Assembly: GCA_947630725.1 (NCBI GenBank)
Contig: CANRIS010000009.1
Coordinates: 23,519-87,518, forward strand
Direction of reading: 5' to 3'
Length of the DNA: 64,000 bases
Source of the DNA: an uncultured Clostridia bacterium
GTDB taxonomy: Bacteria > Bacillota > Clostridia > Lachnospirales > CAG-274
Position numbers and translations under genes: made by a program. The notes under the pieces were generated by a model. That model searched no databases and had not been told where the DNA came from. It saw only the letters and a program-made list of their open reading frames with translations. Positions 9,456-21,030 of the stretch are shown here, piece by piece; the stretch's first letter is position 1; every line of letters begins with the position of its first letter.

Positions 9456-10864
9456 TTTTTATAGCTCCAACGTGTGCCCTGTCTTGTGTCCTCTATAACA
9501 ACTCCCATTTCAAGCAGCTTTGCCCTTATTTCATCGGCCTTTCCAAAATCACGCATCTTTTTTGCGGCGGTTCTTTCGGCAATCATAGATTCGATCTTGT
9601 CTTTGTCTGCATCCTCGCCGCTCTCGTTATCGGTTTTTATGCCCAGAATATCGCAAAGCTCCTCTATGCCCGAAAGAAGCGCCTCTCCGAATGCCTTTGT
9701 GCTGTCGGGCTTGAGATTTGAATTTGCAAATCTTACAAAATCAAATATAGCGGCTATTGCATCGGCAGTATTGAAATCATCGTCCATAGCAGCCTCAAAA
9801 GCCGTCTTGAACCTTGCCGAATCCTTTATAAGCGCTGTTTCATTTTCAGTCATATTGTCTCCCGAAGAGTTTTCAATATGAAATTTTATATCCCTTATAG
9901 AATTTTTTATTCTCTGTAGGCCGTTTCCCGCAGCCTCCATAAGCTCTCTTGAAAAATTGATGGGACTTCTGTAATGGCCTCCCAGAATAAAGAATCTCAC
10001 AACGTCATAGGGTACTTCAGCCACTATGTCTCTCAGCGTGAAGAAGTTGCCCTTTGATTTTGACATTTTTTCGTTATCCACATTTATAAAGCCGTTGTGC
10101 AGCCAATACCTTGCAAAGGGCTTGTCGTTTGCGGCTTCGGACTGGGCTATCTCGTTTTCATGGTGAGGAAATATAAGATCCTCTCCGCCTGCGTGTATGT
10201 CTATAGTATCTCCAAGATATTGCTTCGCCATAACGGAGCATTCAATGTGCCAGCCGGGTCTGCCCTGGCTCCACGGACTGTCCCAATAGGGTTCTCCCTC
10301 TTTTTTGGGTTTCCACAGCACAAAGTCGGCAGGAGACTTTTTATCCTCGTCAAAATCAACCCTGTTGCTTGCGCCTGCGATCAGGTCGTCAAGCTTTTTG
10401 CCCGACAGCTTTCCGTATTCAGGGAAGGATCTTGTGTCATAGTATACGCTGCCGTTTTTCTCGTATGCATGACCCTTTTCTATAAGCGTCTTTATCATTT
10501 CGATTATATGATCCATCTCGCAGGTGGCTCTGGGGTGAAATGTGGCAGGCTTAACATTAAGACCCTCGGCATCCGCCAAAGCCTCTTTTATATATCTTTC
10601 GGTAATAACGTCTGTGGTTACTCCCTCATCGTTTGCTCTTTTTATTATTTTATCGTCAACATCGGTAAAGTTCTGCACATATGTGACTTCATAGCCCTTA
10701 TACTCCATATATCTTCTTATTGTGTCGAATATAACATAAGGCCTTGCGTTGCCAATATGGATAAGTCCGTATACCGTAGGCCCGCAGACGTACATTTTGA
10801 CCTTGTTTTCTTCTATCGGTATAAACTCTTCTTTTTTTCTTGTCAGAGTATTATAAATTTTCAC
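9452..10864 (-). CDS. cysS: Cysteinyl-tRNA synthetase
   Basis: '[24 protein letters not shown]', '[13 protein letters not shown]', '[10 protein letters not shown]'. Confidence 0.98.
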   Translation of the reverse strand: MKIYNTLTRKKEEFIPIEENKVKMYVCGPTVYGLIHIGNARPYVIFDTIRRYMEYKGYEVTYVQNFTDVDDKIIKRANDEGVTTDVITERYIKEALADAEGLNVKPATFHPRATCEMDHIIEMIKTLIEKGHAYEKNGSVYYDTRSFPEYGKLSGKKLDDLIAGASNRVDFDEDKKSPADFVLWKPKKEGEPYWDSPWSQGRPGWHIECSVMAKQYLGDTIDIHAGGEDLIFPHHENEIAQSEAANDKPFARYWLHNGFINVDNEKMSKSKGNFFTLRDIVAEVPYDVVRFFILGGHYRSPINFSRELMEAAGNGLQRIKNSIRDIKFHIENSSGDNMTENETALIKDSARFKTAFEAAMDDDFNTADAIAAIFDFVRFANSNLKPDSTKAFGEALLSGIEELCDILGIKTDNESGEDADKDKIESMIAERTAAKKMRDFGKADEIRAKLLEMGVVIEDTRQGTRWSYKK

Positions 10865-11351
10865 AATGCAGCTCCTCCTTTTTTACCATAACAACAGCCT
10901 GCGCAGCAATTCCCTCTCCCGAACCTGTAAAACCAAGCCCCTCTTCGGTAGTGGCTTTTATATTTATTCTTTCAACATCGGTATTTACATCGCCAGCAAT
11001 ATTCTTTTCCATTTCAGGGATATAATCTTTCATCTTAGGTCTTTGCGCCACAATACAACCATCGATATTAACTATAACAAAGCCTTTTTTATGCATAAGA
11101 TCAACGACCCTCCTCAGAAGAATCCTGCTGTCGGCTCCCTCGTATTCGGGATCATCATCGGGAAAAAGTCTGCCTATATCGCCCAGCTTGCACGCTCCCG
11201 TAATTGCATCCATAATGGCATGAATAAGCACATCGGCATCGGAATGTCCCAGAAGTCCTTTTTCAAAGGGAATTTCCACTCCGCCCATAATCAGCTTTCT
11301 TCCTTCACAGAGTCTGTGAACATCATATCCAAGTCCTACGCGAAAATCCAT
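10851..11351 (-). CDS. ispF: 2-C-methyl-D-erythritol 2,4-cyclodiphosphate synthase
   Basis: '[11 protein letters not shown]', '[19 protein letters not shown]'; 14-nt overlap with cysS. Confidence 0.97.
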   Translation of the reverse strand: MDFRVGLGYDVHRLCEGRKLIMGGVEIPFEKGLLGHSDADVLIHAIMDAITGACKLGDIGRLFPDDDPEYEGADSRILLRRVVDLMHKKGFVIVNIDGCIVAQRPKMKDYIPEMEKNIAGDVNTDVERINIKATTEEGLGFTGSGEGIAAQAVVMVKKEELHCENL

Positions 11352-11516
11352 AATTGTCCTTTCTTTTGTCTAAAGCATTCAACAATAAATAATATCTAAG
11401 TATATTATATATCAAATTTATCTCTATTGCAACCGAAAAATAAAGCTTAGGGGACTACCGGTGCTGCTCCTACCCTCGATCATCCGCCTGCGGCGAACCT
11501 CTCTCGGGACGGAGCC

Positions 11517-11628
11517 GTAGGGGACGGGGCGGCGGATTTTGCCGAAGGCAAAATCCTGCCCCTGCCGCCGAAGGCGGCAGGGGCGCTCTGAAAATGCCGA
11601 AGGCATTTTCAGAGCGCCGCCCCGTCCC
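11517..11628. repeat. Structured GC-rich palindromic element: four-way-junction cloverleaf with three C(GAA)G-capped arms, preceded by GTAG
   Basis: Closing stem 11521-11534/11615-11628 (14 bp perfect); arm 1 11535-11555 (9 bp); arm 2 11558-11584 (12 bp); arm 3 11586-11614 (13 bp). All arms have the core gcc-gaa-ggc. Confidence 0.9.
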
Positions 11629-11761
11629 TTTTCGGCCACCCGGCAGCGTTTCGGTATACCTACAAACGGCAGGGAAAGTTCTTCGGCTGGAGGGAAAGTA
11701 CCCTGCAATTTTAAAATCCTCAGCAAAACAGTGTGTCGGCAGGATATTTTGTATACAAAAA

Positions 11762-11796
11762 ACGGAGTACAGGGAAACTGTAACCCTATACTCCGT
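11762..11796 (-). terminator. Rho-independent terminator downstream of tuf
   Basis: acggagta...tactccgt plus inner aggg/ccct; A-run on plus = T-run following the stem on the minus strand. Confidence 0.8.
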
Positions 11797-11897
11797 ACTT
11801 ATTGACATTTTAATTTGTCAGACATTTGTCAGACGTATGCCGTTCAGAATGTATCTTCGCAACATATAGTCAAAGCGGAAAATATATTTCCGTCAAA

Positions 11898-13091
11898 TTA
11901 CTCATAGATGTTAACAACAGCGCCTGAACCAACTGTTCTGCCGCCCTCACGGATAGCGAAACGAAGACCCTTTTCCATAGCGATGGGCTGAATAAGCTCA
12001 ACTTCCATTTCTACGTTGTCGCCGGGCATACACATTTCTACACCCTCGGGAAGAGTGATAACGCCTGTAACGTCAGTTGTTCTGAAATAGAACTGAGGAC
12101 GATAGTTTGAGAAGAAGGGCTTATGACGTCCGCCTTCATCAGCAGTCAGAACGTAAACCTGTCCTACAAAATGTGTATGAGGTGTGATTGTACCGGGCTT
12201 AGCAAGAACCTGACCTCTCTCGATCTCTGTTCTCTGAACACCACGAAGAAGTGCGCCGATGTTGTCGCCTGCCTGAGCATAGTCAAGCATCTTACGGAAC
12301 ATCTCGATACCTGTTACAACAACCTTACGAGCTTCTTCCTTGATACCAACGATTTCAACTTCCTCAGAAACCTTAAGCTGACCTCTCTCAACTCTACCTG
12401 TAGCAACCGTACCACGGCCTGTGATTGAGAATACGTCCTCAACAGGCATAAGGAAAGGCTTGTCGGCGTCTCTCTCGGGAGTAGGTATCTCATTGTCAAC
12501 AACTTCCATAAGCTCAAGGATGCCGTCTGCCCACTTGCTTGTAGAATCGGGATCTTCAAGAGCCTGGAAAGCGGAACCTCTTACGATAGGTGAATCCTCG
12601 AAGCCGTATTCTTCAAGGAGTTCTGTGATCTCCATCTCAACAAGGTCAAGGAGTTCCTCATCGTCAACCATATCGCACTTGTTCATAAATACGATGATTT
12701 TGGGAACGCCAACCTGACGAGCAAGAAGGATATGCTCTCTTGTCTGAGCCATGGGGCCGTCTGTTGCAGCAACAACAAGGATAGCGCCGTCCATCTGAGC
12801 TGCACCTGTGATCATGTTCTTTACATAGTCGGCATGGCCGGGGCAGTCAACGTGTGCATAGTGTCTGTTGGGAGTTTCATACTCAACGTGTGTTGTGTTG
12901 ATAGTGATTCCTCTTGCCTTTTCTTCAGGAGCCTTATCGATCTTGTCGAATGCAACAGCCTCACCAAGATGATATCTGTTCTGAAGAGTCTTTGTGATAG
13001 CAGCTGTAAGGGTTGTCTTGCCGTGGTCAACGTGACCGATTGTACCGATATTTACATGCGGTTTTGTTCTTTCAAATTTAGCTTTTCCCAT
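11898..13091 (-). CDS. tuf: Elongation factor Tu
   Basis: '[18 protein letters not shown]', '[26 protein letters not shown]'. Confidence 0.99.
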   Translation of the reverse strand: MGKAKFERTKPHVNIGTIGHVDHGKTTLTAAITKTLQNRYHLGEAVAFDKIDKAPEEKARGITINTTHVEYETPNRHYAHVDCPGHADYVKNMITGAAQMDGAILVVAATDGPMAQTREHILLARQVGVPKIIVFMNKCDMVDDEELLDLVEMEITELLEEYGFEDSPIVRGSAFQALEDPDSTSKWADGILELMEVVDNEIPTPERDADKPFLMPVEDVFSITGRGTVATGRVERGQLKVSEEVEIVGIKEEARKVVVTGIEMFRKMLDYAQAGDNIGALLRGVQRTEIERGQVLAKPGTITPHTHFVGQVYVLTADEGGRHKPFFSNYRPQFYFRTTDVTGVITLPEGVEMCMPGDNVEMEVELIQPIAMEKGLRFAIREGGRTVGSGAVVNIYE

Positions 13092-13233
13092 TTTAAGCTT
13101 CCTCCTTAAAATAATGTGTTTTGGAACATCTGAAATTTGGTTATAAAACTATAATACATACACTTTTTTCTATTATATAGAATTTAGAAATAAAATGCAA
13201 GTCTTTTATTTGATTTTCTTTAAAAATATATAC

Positions 13234-15336
13234 TTAGCGTCCGCCCGAAGCGACCTTTTCCTGTATATTCTTAGGTACTGCCTCATAATGGTGTACTTCC
13301 ATTACATAGGTTCCTCGTCCCTGTGTTTTGGAACGAAGATCGGTAGAATATCCGAACATTTCGGCAAGGGGTACATAGCCATGCACTATCTGCAGACCGT
13401 TTTCCATTTCCATGCCCTCTATCTTGCCTCTTCTCGAATTCATATCTCCGATGACATCGCCCATATATTCTTCGGGAACGGTAACATCGACCTTCATTAT
13501 AGGTTCAAGAAGAACAGGATTGGATTTTTTCATAGCGTCCTTGAAAGCCATACTTCCTGCGATATGGAAAGCCAGCTCGGAGGAGTCAACCTCGTGGAAG
13601 GATCCGTCATAAAGCCTTGCTCTTACGCCTACAACGGGATAGCCGCCTATAACGCCCGACTGCATAGCCTCCTTAATACCGTTTTCAACAGCAGGAATAT
13701 ATTCCTTGGGGATAACGCCGCCAACGATCTCATTTGAAAATTCAAACGTCTGCTCGGCATTTGCCTCCATGATCTCAAATTTGACTTTGACATGACCATA
13801 CTGGCCTCGTCCGCCGCTCTGTCTTGCATACTTGCACTCTGCCTCGACATTTTTGCCGAAGGCCTCTCTGTAAGCCACCTGTGGCGCGCCTACGTTTGCC
13901 TCCACCTTAAATTCCCGAAGCAGTCTGTCAACTATTATTTCCAGATGGAGTTCACCCATACCGGCTATGATAGTATCCCCTGTTTCCTGATTTGTATAAG
14001 TCTTGAAGGTGGGATCCTCCTCAGCCAGTTTTGCAAGGGCAATGCCCATTTTGTCACGTCCTGCCTTTGTCTTTGGCTCGATGGCTACCGATATAACGGG
14101 ATCGGGGAAATTCATTGATTCAAGTATAACCTCGTCCTCTTCCGTACAGAGAGTATCGCCTGTTGTGGTATTTTTAAGTCCTACCGCTGCGGCAATATCG
14201 CCTGCATATACCTTATTGATCTCCTGTCTGGTATTTGCGTGCATCTGGAGTATACGGCCGACTCTTTCCTTTTTGCCCTTTACCGAATTGTACACATACG
14301 AGCCTGATTCAAGCACACCCGAATATACTCTGAAGAAAGCGAGTTTTCCCACATAGGGGTCATTCATTATCTTGAAAGCAAGAGCCGCAAAGGGTTCTTC
14401 ATCTGATGCGTGCTTTTCAACCTCGGTGTTCTCGTCTCCCGGAAGATGTCCCTTTATTGCGGGAATATCCGTAGGAGCAGGCATATATTCAAGAATACCG
14501 TCCAAAAGCTTCTGTACGCCCTTGTTCTTATAGGCTGAGCCGCAGAACACGGGGACAGCCTCGCAGTTTATACAGGCCTTTCTCAGAGCCTTTTTCATCT
14601 CTTCGATCGAAAGACTGCCTTCGTCCAGATATTTTTCCATAAGCTCCTCGTCTGTTTCGGCGATGGCTTCGATCATCTGCACTCTGTAGTCCTCGGCCTT
14701 CTCCTTCATATCATCGGGTATGTCTCTGATCTCAACGTCCGTACCGAGCTTATCCTCATAGTAGTATGCCTTCATCTCCATAAGGTCGATAACGCCTGCA
14801 AAGGTGTCCTCAGCGCCTATGGGAAGCTGCACCGGTATGGGATTTGCGTTCAGACGGTTTTTTATCATATCCACAACGTGATAGAAGTCTGCGCCCATTA
14901 TATCCATTTTGTTTATAAACGCCATTCTCGGAACGCTGTATCTTTCAGCCTGTCTCCACACGGTTTCGCTCTGGGGCTCTACTCCACCCTTTGCGCAGAA
15001 TACCGCTACGGAGCCGTCAAGCACACGCAGAGATCTTTCGACCTCTACCGTAAAGTCAACGTGTCCGGGGGTGTCTATTATATTTATACGATGCTTTGGA
15101 CCATCGGCTATATGCCACATTGTGGTCGTGGCGGCCGATGTAATCGTAATACCTCTTTCCTGTTCCTGGTCCATCCAGTCCATAACGGCAGTACCCTCGT
15201 GAGTATCGCCGATTTTGTAGGTACGGCCGGTATAGTACAGGATTCTTTCTGTCAGAGTTGTTTTTCCGGCATCAATATGGGCCATAATACCAATGTTTCT
15301 CGTAAGCTCCAATGGTACTTGTCTCTCTTCTGCCAA
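13234..15336 (-). CDS. fusA: Elongation factor G
   Basis: '[25 protein letters not shown]', '[21 protein letters not shown]', '[14 protein letters not shown]'. Confidence 0.99.
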   Translation of the reverse strand: MAEERQVPLELTRNIGIMAHIDAGKTTLTERILYYTGRTYKIGDTHEGTAVMDWMDQEQERGITITSAATTTMWHIADGPKHRINIIDTPGHVDFTVEVERSLRVLDGSVAVFCAKGGVEPQSETVWRQAERYSVPRMAFINKMDIMGADFYHVVDMIKNRLNANPIPVQLPIGAEDTFAGVIDLMEMKAYYYEDKLGTDVEIRDIPDDMKEKAEDYRVQMIEAIAETDEELMEKYLDEGSLSIEEMKKALRKACINCEAVPVFCGSAYKNKGVQKLLDGILEYMPAPTDIPAIKGHLPGDENTEVEKHASDEEPFAALAFKIMNDPYVGKLAFFRVYSGVLESGSYVYNSVKGKKERVGRILQMHANTRQEINKVYAGDIAAAVGLKNTTTGDTLCTEEDEVILESMNFPDPVISVAIEPKTKAGRDKMGIALAKLAEEDPTFKTYTNQETGDTIIAGMGELHLEIIVDRLLREFKVEANVGAPQVAYREAFGKNVEAECKYARQSGGRGQYGHVKVKFEIMEANAEQTFEFSNEIVGGVIPKEYIPAVENGIKEAMQSGVIGGYPVVGVRARLYDGSFHEVDSSELAFHIAGSMAFKDAMKKSNPVLLEPIMKVDVTVPEEYMGDVIGDMNSRRGKIEGMEMENGLQIVHGYVPLAEMFGYSTDLRSKTQGRGTYVMEVHHYEAVPKNIQEKVASGGR

Positions 15337-15455
15337 AACTTATTCCTCCTTAAAACAATCAGAACAAATAATTAATCTATTTGTATTCGTTTTATGCCTT
15401 TATTGTTATCCGCTGCGTCACAAAGCCAAAAGCCATGACGCAGGCTCTGTTTTTT

Positions 15456-15926
15456 TTACCACTTGAAATGACTGAAAGCCTTGTTTGCCTCGGCCATTCT
15501 GTGCATTTCGTCCTTTCTCTTGCAAGCGCCGCCTTCGTTCTTCATAGCGTCCATAATTTCTCCTGCAAGACGAAGATCCATAGTTTTTTCGTTTCTCTTT
15601 CTTGCAAAGAAAGTAAGCCAGCGAAGTCCCAGTGTAAGACGTCTTTCGGCTCTTATTTCCATAGGCACCTGATAGGTAGCGCCGCCCACACGGCGAGCCT
15701 TGACTTCAAGCACGGGCATTATGTTGTTGAGCGCTGTTTCAAAGGCTTCAAGTCCGGGTGTGCCGGTCTTTTCCTCCACAATTCTGAACGCACCATAAAC
15801 TATCTTCTGAGCTGTGCCCTTCTTGCCGTCAAGCATAACCGAATTTATAAGCTTTGTAACAGTTATATTGTTATACATAGGATCGGGCAGCACTTCTCTT
15901 TTAGCAACATGTCCTTTTCTTGGCAC
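15456..15926 (-). CDS. rpsG: 30S ribosomal protein S7
   Basis: '[27 protein letters not shown]', '[15 protein letters not shown]'; GTG start inferred at 15926. Confidence 0.97.
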   Translation of the reverse strand: MPRKGHVAKREVLPDPMYNNITVTKLINSVMLDGKKGTAQKIVYGAFRIVEEKTGTPGLEAFETALNNIMPVLEVKARRVGGATYQVPMEIRAERRLTLGLRWLTFFARKRNEKTMDLRLAGEIMDAMKNEGGACKRKDEMHRMAEANKAFSHFKW

Positions 15927-15960
15927 GGTTCTTCCCTCCTTAATCAAATATTATTAATTC

Positions 15961-16015
15961 ATCGGTACTCACAGGATCTTTGCATCCTGCGTACATGCCC
16001 TGTACTGCGGCCGAT
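15961..16015 (-). promoter_or_regulatory. Candidate structured intercistronic RNA between rpsL and rpsG
   Basis: ATCGG/CCGAT outer pairing enclosing a gtac...caggat-atcctg...gtac hairpin and a gtac-atgccct-gtac hairpin. Confidence 0.4.
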
Positions 16016-16103
16016 CTGTACTTTTTTCATTATATATATACACGACAAAAGTATAGTCAGTTTAATACATGGCAATAAATTCTGCATCCCGTTCTTTCAA
16101 GGA

Positions 16104-16526
16104 TTATTTCTTTTTCTTCTTGCCGCGCTTAGCGCCGTACTTTGAACGAGCCTGCTTTCTGTCAGCTACGCCTGCGGTATCAAGCGTACCTCTTATGATG
16201 TGATAACGTACACCGGGGATATCCTTTACTCTTCCGCCCCTTATAAGAACAACGCTGTGCTCCTGAAGGTTGTGACCCTCGCCGGGGATATAAGAAGTAA
16301 CCTCTATGCCGTTTGAAAGACGTACTCTGGCGATCTTTCTCATAGCTGAGTTAGGCTTTTTGGGTGTAGCCGTCTTAACCGAAGTACAAACGCCCCTCTT
16401 CTGAGGAGAAGTAGCGTCCGTCTGCTTTTTCTTAAGTGTGTTGAGACCCTTAAGAAGTGCGGGAGCGGTAGACTTTGTTACCTTTGTGCTTCTTCCCTTT
16501 CTTACTAACTGGTTGAATGTTGGCAT
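16104..16526 (-). CDS. rpsL: 30S ribosomal protein S12
   Basis: '[12 protein letters not shown]', '[18 protein letters not shown]', '[17 protein letters not shown]'. Confidence 0.98.
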   Translation of the reverse strand: MPTFNQLVRKGRSTKVTKSTAPALLKGLNTLKKKQTDATSPQKRGVCTSVKTATPKKPNSAMRKIARVRLSNGIEVTSYIPGEGHNLQEHSVVLIRGGRVKDIPGVRYHIIRGTLDTAGVADRKQARSKYGAKRGKKKKK

Positions 16527-16697
16527 TCCATGCACCTCCTTATAAAATTATACTTTTGTCATGTCTGAATCCTGCATTGTCAGGCCAAAACAATCAAACA
16601 CCAAATTATTATATAACCCAAATCACCAAAAGTCAATATTTTTTTGAAATTTTATGCTTTATTTTCATAAAATTCCGTTTTGGGACTGTCAAAAAAA

Positions 16698-16761
16698 ACG
16701 CCGACCCGTATTTTTGACATATCGTCATATAACAGACAGCCGTCTGCCGAAGGGTCGGCGT
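16698..16761 (-). terminator. Rho-independent terminator downstream of prs
   Basis: acgccgaccc/gggtcggcgt, 10-bp perfect stem; A8 on plus gives a T-run at the 3' side on minus. Confidence 0.75.
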
Positions 16762-16867
16762 CCCGCTTGGGGAAATTATCTTACGCCGTTTGAGCTTATT
16801 TTTTATTTTTTATTTTTTTGATTTTATATCCTATATTTTATACGGCTTTTATACTATGTACGCTTCT

Positions 16868-17824
16868 TCAGTCATAAAGTCTTGAAATGGGAAGTCCCTC
16901 GTGTATTCTGTATATAGCGTCCGCAAATATCTTTGCTGTGGAAAGCACCTTCATCTTGGGGAGTATATCCTTTTCGTCAAGGTGAATGGTGTCAAGCATA
17001 ACAAGCTGGTGTATTGCGCTTTTGTCTATTTTTTCGAGAGCCTGACCCGAAAAAACTCCGTGGGTACAGCAGGCATATACCTCCTTGGCTCCCCTCTCCT
17101 TTATTGCGTTGGCTGCGTTGCAGATGGTACCCGCTGTGTCGATCATATCGTCCACAAGAATAGCGGTCTTGCCCTTTATATCGCCGATTATATTCATTAT
17201 TTCGGACACATTGGGTCTGGGACGTCTTTTGTCGATTATGGCTATAGGCACATTGAGCTTTTCGGCAAAATCCCTTGTTCTCGCAACGGAGCCCAGATCG
17301 GGAGAAACAGCTACTATATTTTCCATCTCTTCTTCAAATTTAGTTTCAAAATATTCGGTAAGAAGGGAATTTCCCTTAAGGTGATCTACGGGGATATTGA
17401 AAAATCCCTGTATCTGAGCGCAGTGAAGATCCATAGTGAGTATCCTGTCGGCTCCTGCCGTGGTGAGCATATCCGCTACAAGCTTTGCCGAAATGGGATC
17501 TCTGGGGCGGGCTTTTCTGTCCTGTCTCGCATATCCATAGTAGGGTATAACGGCATTTATTCTGTTTGCCGAAGCCCTCTTGCAGGCGTCTATCATAATA
17601 AGCAGCTCCATAAGGCTGTCGTTTACGGGCTTTGAGGTGGAGTTTACTATATACACATCTGCGCCTCTCACCGTTTCGAGAATATTTATGCTTATTTCGC
17701 CGTCGGCGAACTGACCTACATTTGATTTGCTGACATTCAGCCCAATCTCCTTAGCTATGTTTTCCGCCAGACTTACGTTTGAGGTTCCGCTTAAAATCTT
17801 AATGTTTCCTCCGGTAGTATTCAT
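16868..17824 (-). CDS. prs: Ribose-phosphate pyrophosphokinase
   Basis: '[25 protein letters not shown]', '[19 protein letters not shown]', '[13 protein letters not shown]'. Start at MNTTGG preferred. Confidence 0.97.
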   Translation of the reverse strand: MNTTGGNIKILSGTSNVSLAENIAKEIGLNVSKSNVGQFADGEISINILETVRGADVYIVNSTSKPVNDSLMELLIMIDACKRASANRINAVIPYYGYARQDRKARPRDPISAKLVADMLTTAGADRILTMDLHCAQIQGFFNIPVDHLKGNSLLTEYFETKFEEEMENIVAVSPDLGSVARTRDFAEKLNVPIAIIDKRRPRPNVSEIMNIIGDIKGKTAILVDDMIDTAGTICNAANAIKERGAKEVYACCTHGVFSGQALEKIDKSAIHQLVMLDTIHLDEKDILPKMKVLSTAKIFADAIYRIHEGLPISRLYD

Positions 17825-17931
17825 GAATATTTTTCCTCCTGTTTTCGGATACACACCTTTGTTTTTGTCGCCATATACTCATATACTCAGGCTTTACTTA
17901 TAGCCTATAGCTTTTGCTTTGTTTTATTTTT

Positions 17932-19290
17932 TTATTTTTTGCTCCAGCCGTCTATATTGACCTGTCTCTTTCTGGCTATCGAAAGAGCGTGCGCGGGAAC
18001 ATCGTTGTTGATCGTGGAGCCTGCCGCCGTAACCGCATTTTCGCCTATAGTCACGGGAGCTACAAGATTCGTGTTGCAGCCTATGAATGCATTGTCCTTT
18101 ATTGTAGTTCTGTATTTGTGTACTCCGTCATAGTTTGCCGTAACGGTGCCACAGCCGAAGTTTACATTTTTGCCCACATCGGAATCACCCACATATGTAA
18201 GATGCGATACCTTTGTGCCGTCGTCTATGTTTGAGTTCTTTATTTCGACAAAGTCGCCGATCCTGACGTGTTCGCCTATGCTTGCGCCGGGGCGCAGATA
18301 AGCAAAGGGGCCTATGGTAGTATAGTTGTCAACAGCCGCATTTATAAGCACCGACATCTTTATGCTTACTCCGTCCTTTATGTCGGAGCTTATTATCTGG
18401 GTATTGGGGCCGATAACACAGTCCGTGCCTATTTTTGTCCTTCCCTCTATGGAGGTACCGGGAAGAATTATCGTGTCGGCCTCTATTTCAACGTCCTGTC
18501 CTATATATGTGTTGTTGGGATCCGTTATCGTGACGCCGTTTTCCATATGCTTTTCGTTTATTCTTTTCATAAGCGCCTTTGTAACGACTGCCAGATCCTT
18601 CTTTGAGTTGACTCCCAAAAATTCTGCTTCGTCCTCTGCCTCAAACACCTCTGCCCTGCCTCCTGCGGCTTTTATAAGCTCAAGAGTGTCCGTAAGATAA
18701 TATTCTCCCTGCGCATTATCGTTTTTAAGCGCCGAAAGAGCCTTTTTAAGTGCCTCAGCCCTGAATACATAAACTCCCGAATTAACCTCTCTGACCGCAA
18801 GCTGCGATGGGTCTGCGTCCTTTTGTTCGACAATGGCGCAAAACTCTCCCGATCCGTTTCTTATGATCCTTCCGTAGCCTGTCGGGTCGTCCTTCAGAAA
18901 GCTGACTCCGGTGACATCGTTTTTCTTTTCGGTATGAAAATCAAGTACTTCCGTTATTGTTTCGGGTCTGATAAGCGGCGCGTCTCCGCACAGCACAAGC
19001 ACGTTTCCCTCTTCTCCGATAAAGCTCTCGGCCTGCATAACTGCGTGACCCGTCCCGAGCTGTTCCTTCTGAAGGGCATAGCTGACCCTGTCGCCTATCA
19101 TTTTTTTCACAAGCATACTCTTGTGACCTACAACACAACATACATCTTCGGCGCCGGCTTTGAGCGAAGCGTCTATAACATAGTCCAGCATAGTCTTGTC
19201 AAGAACCTTGTGCAGAACCTTCGGCACCTTTGACTTCATTCTCTTGCCTTGTCCGGCGGCCAGTATGATAACCTTTAAATTTATACTCAT
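17932..19290 (-). CDS. glmU: Bifunctional UDP-GlcNAc pyrophosphorylase / glucosamine-1-P acetyltransferase
   Basis: 'VIILAAGQGKRMKSKVPKVLHKV', left-handed beta-helix hexapeptides, 'FIGCNTNLVAPVTIGENA'. Confidence 0.97.
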   Translation of the reverse strand: MSINLKVIILAAGQGKRMKSKVPKVLHKVLDKTMLDYVIDASLKAGAEDVCCVVGHKSMLVKKMIGDRVSYALQKEQLGTGHAVMQAESFIGEEGNVLVLCGDAPLIRPETITEVLDFHTEKKNDVTGVSFLKDDPTGYGRIIRNGSGEFCAIVEQKDADPSQLAVREVNSGVYVFRAEALKKALSALKNDNAQGEYYLTDTLELIKAAGGRAEVFEAEDEAEFLGVNSKKDLAVVTKALMKRINEKHMENGVTITDPNNTYIGQDVEIEADTIILPGTSIEGRTKIGTDCVIGPNTQIISSDIKDGVSIKMSVLINAAVDNYTTIGPFAYLRPGASIGEHVRIGDFVEIKNSNIDDGTKVSHLTYVGDSDVGKNVNFGCGTVTANYDGVHKYRTTIKDNAFIGCNTNLVAPVTIGENAVTAAGSTINNDVPAHALSIARKRQVNIDGWSKK

Positions 19291-19675
19291 AATTCACCTC
19301 AAAAAAAGATATACTTTATCCGTTTATGCTGCGCACTCTCAGCCGACTGTCCCTTGTGGGCTTACTGCTTCGTCGGGTCGTATGCACGGTGCGCCAATGG
19401 CTTCATATATACTTATTGTCTCACTTTTCCCCGAAATTTTCAACACTTATTTTGCTTTTTGAAAATTTTGTCAATATTATATTATATTTCGCTAAAAAAG
19501 CAAAAATAATTGTTCATACTGTCAAAAAGTTCAAAATCGAATATGCGCTCTTTATACTTAATGCCCTTTGTATGACGGCTTACGGACGCCATTCGGCTCT
19601 ATGGCAACATTTTTTTGGGCAACCCCGCACCGCCTGCGGGATTGCCCCGGATATTCAAAAGACTTTTTTATTCGG

Positions 19676-20599
19676 TTATTCAAACGTATCAAAATCGAGA
19701 ACTGCGTTCACATGAGGAACGAGAGACGATGTGTCAAGCTCCGCGGCATTCTCCTTATAGAGGACTCCCTCAGAGCCTTTTCTCGATATATAGAGCTTTT
19801 CATCGTCATCACCCATATAATATACGCACTCGGAATAATCCTTATTCAGATACATACGGTTTTTGGCTGCCTCGTCAAGTATAACCTCTCCCTTGTCCTT
19901 TGTATATACAGCAAAAACACTTGTATATGCTTCGGGATCCTCTATGGCATAGTATATATACTCTGCATTGTCCGAAATAGCCAGTATATCCCTGTTTTGT
20001 CCTATGACGGTTTCCTTCTTGCCGTTATAATAGCAGCAGTCATATGTATAGTCGTTCTCGTTGTAGTCCTTGACATATGCCACCGTATCGCCGGACGGGG
20101 ATATTTGTATTCTGCCCGTCATGCTTACAAAGCAGGTATCGCATATCTGCTCCTTTTCGTCCGTTATGGTATTGTAGGTATAGAGTGTGCCTACATACGG
20201 CTTTTCGGAAGAATTGGGCTCGATATATCCCACAAGGGAGCCATCGTTTGATATTGTGCAGGAAATGCAGTTTTTCGACAGCGGAAGCATTTCCTCATTC
20301 TGAAAATACACAAGCTCAAGATTTTTTACGATAATAAACCTGTCCTGAGCAAGATTTGCCATATAGTCCTCTCCGTCAACCGACAAGCTCTTTCCGTTTT
20401 CATCGGTAAAAACAAGCACCTTGCTTTCTTCGCCGTCCGAATCATTCGTTTTTTCGCTCACTGTATATTTGATAAGAGGCTCTACAACAGGCTTTGCCCC
20501 GTTTCTCACGATCAAAAAAGCTATCAGCGCCGCTACTGCGACAACGCCCACTATGATACATATAACCGCCGTTTTCTTAAATGAATTTTCCTGTTTCAT
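19676..20599 (-). CDS. Membrane-anchored hypothetical protein with extracytoplasmic beta-propeller/TolB-like repeats
   Basis: N-terminal TM 'TAVICIIVGVVAVAALIAFLIV' followed by repeated 'ISNDGSLVGYIEP', 'ISPSGDTVAYVKDY', 'ISDNAEYIYYAIED'. Start at MKQENS preferred. Confidence 0.65.
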   Translation of the reverse strand: MKQENSFKKTAVICIIVGVVAVAALIAFLIVRNGAKPVVEPLIKYTVSEKTNDSDGEESKVLVFTDENGKSLSVDGEDYMANLAQDRFIIVKNLELVYFQNEEMLPLSKNCISCTISNDGSLVGYIEPNSSEKPYVGTLYTYNTITDEKEQICDTCFVSMTGRIQISPSGDTVAYVKDYNENDYTYDCCYYNGKKETVIGQNRDILAISDNAEYIYYAIEDPEAYTSVFAVYTKDKGEVILDEAAKNRMYLNKDYSECVYYMGDDDEKLYISRKGSEGVLYKENAAELDTSSLVPHVNAVLDFDTFE

Positions 20600-20679
20600 A
20601 CTGTATATCCTCCAAAGTCTTATGTATATTATATCCGATGTATTTAATGTAACAAAAAAATACCGTAATGTCAATATTT

Positions 20680-21030
20680 TTAAAGTCCGAGGCTTATAAG
20701 CAGAGCCTTATCGACCTTCACCATAAGCTCTTTGTCAAGATGGCCTATCTTTTCTCTGAGTCTTTTTTTGTCTATTGTCCTTATCTGTTCCAGCAGCACC
20801 ACAGAGTCCTTTATAAGTGCATATTTTTTAGAGTCCGCCTCGATATGGGTGGGGAGCTTCGCCTTATTTATCTGGGATGTTATTGCTGCGATTATAACGG
20901 TGGGAGAATAGCGGTTTCCTATATCGTTCTGAATTATAAGCACAGGCCGTATGCCCCCCTGTTCGGAGCCTATGACGGGACTTAGATCGGCATAAAATAT
21001 ATCTCCTCTTTTTACTATCAAAAATATCAC
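20680..21030 (-). CDS. mazF: MazF/PemK-family endoribonuclease toxin
   Basis: '[47 protein letters not shown]', '[13 protein letters not shown]'; downstream of alr as in many Firmicutes. Exact start codon uncertain. Confidence 0.93.
   Translation of the reverse strand: MIFLIVKRGDIFYADLSPVIGSEQGGIRPVLIIQNDIGNRYSPTVIIAAITSQINKAKLPTHIEADSKKYALIKDSVVLLEQIRTIDKKRLREKIGHLDKELMVKVDKALLISLGL

Noticed and set aside
11521-11628. Cloverleaf as a tRNA gene
   Set aside because: Arms have 3-nt GAA loops; no 7-nt anticodon or T-loop, no GGTTCGA, stems too long, no CCA end.
11424-11869. Four overlapping ORFs (88-112 aa) across the GC-rich intergenic region
   Set aside because: All are readings through palindromes in several frames on both strands; no RBS or family signal.
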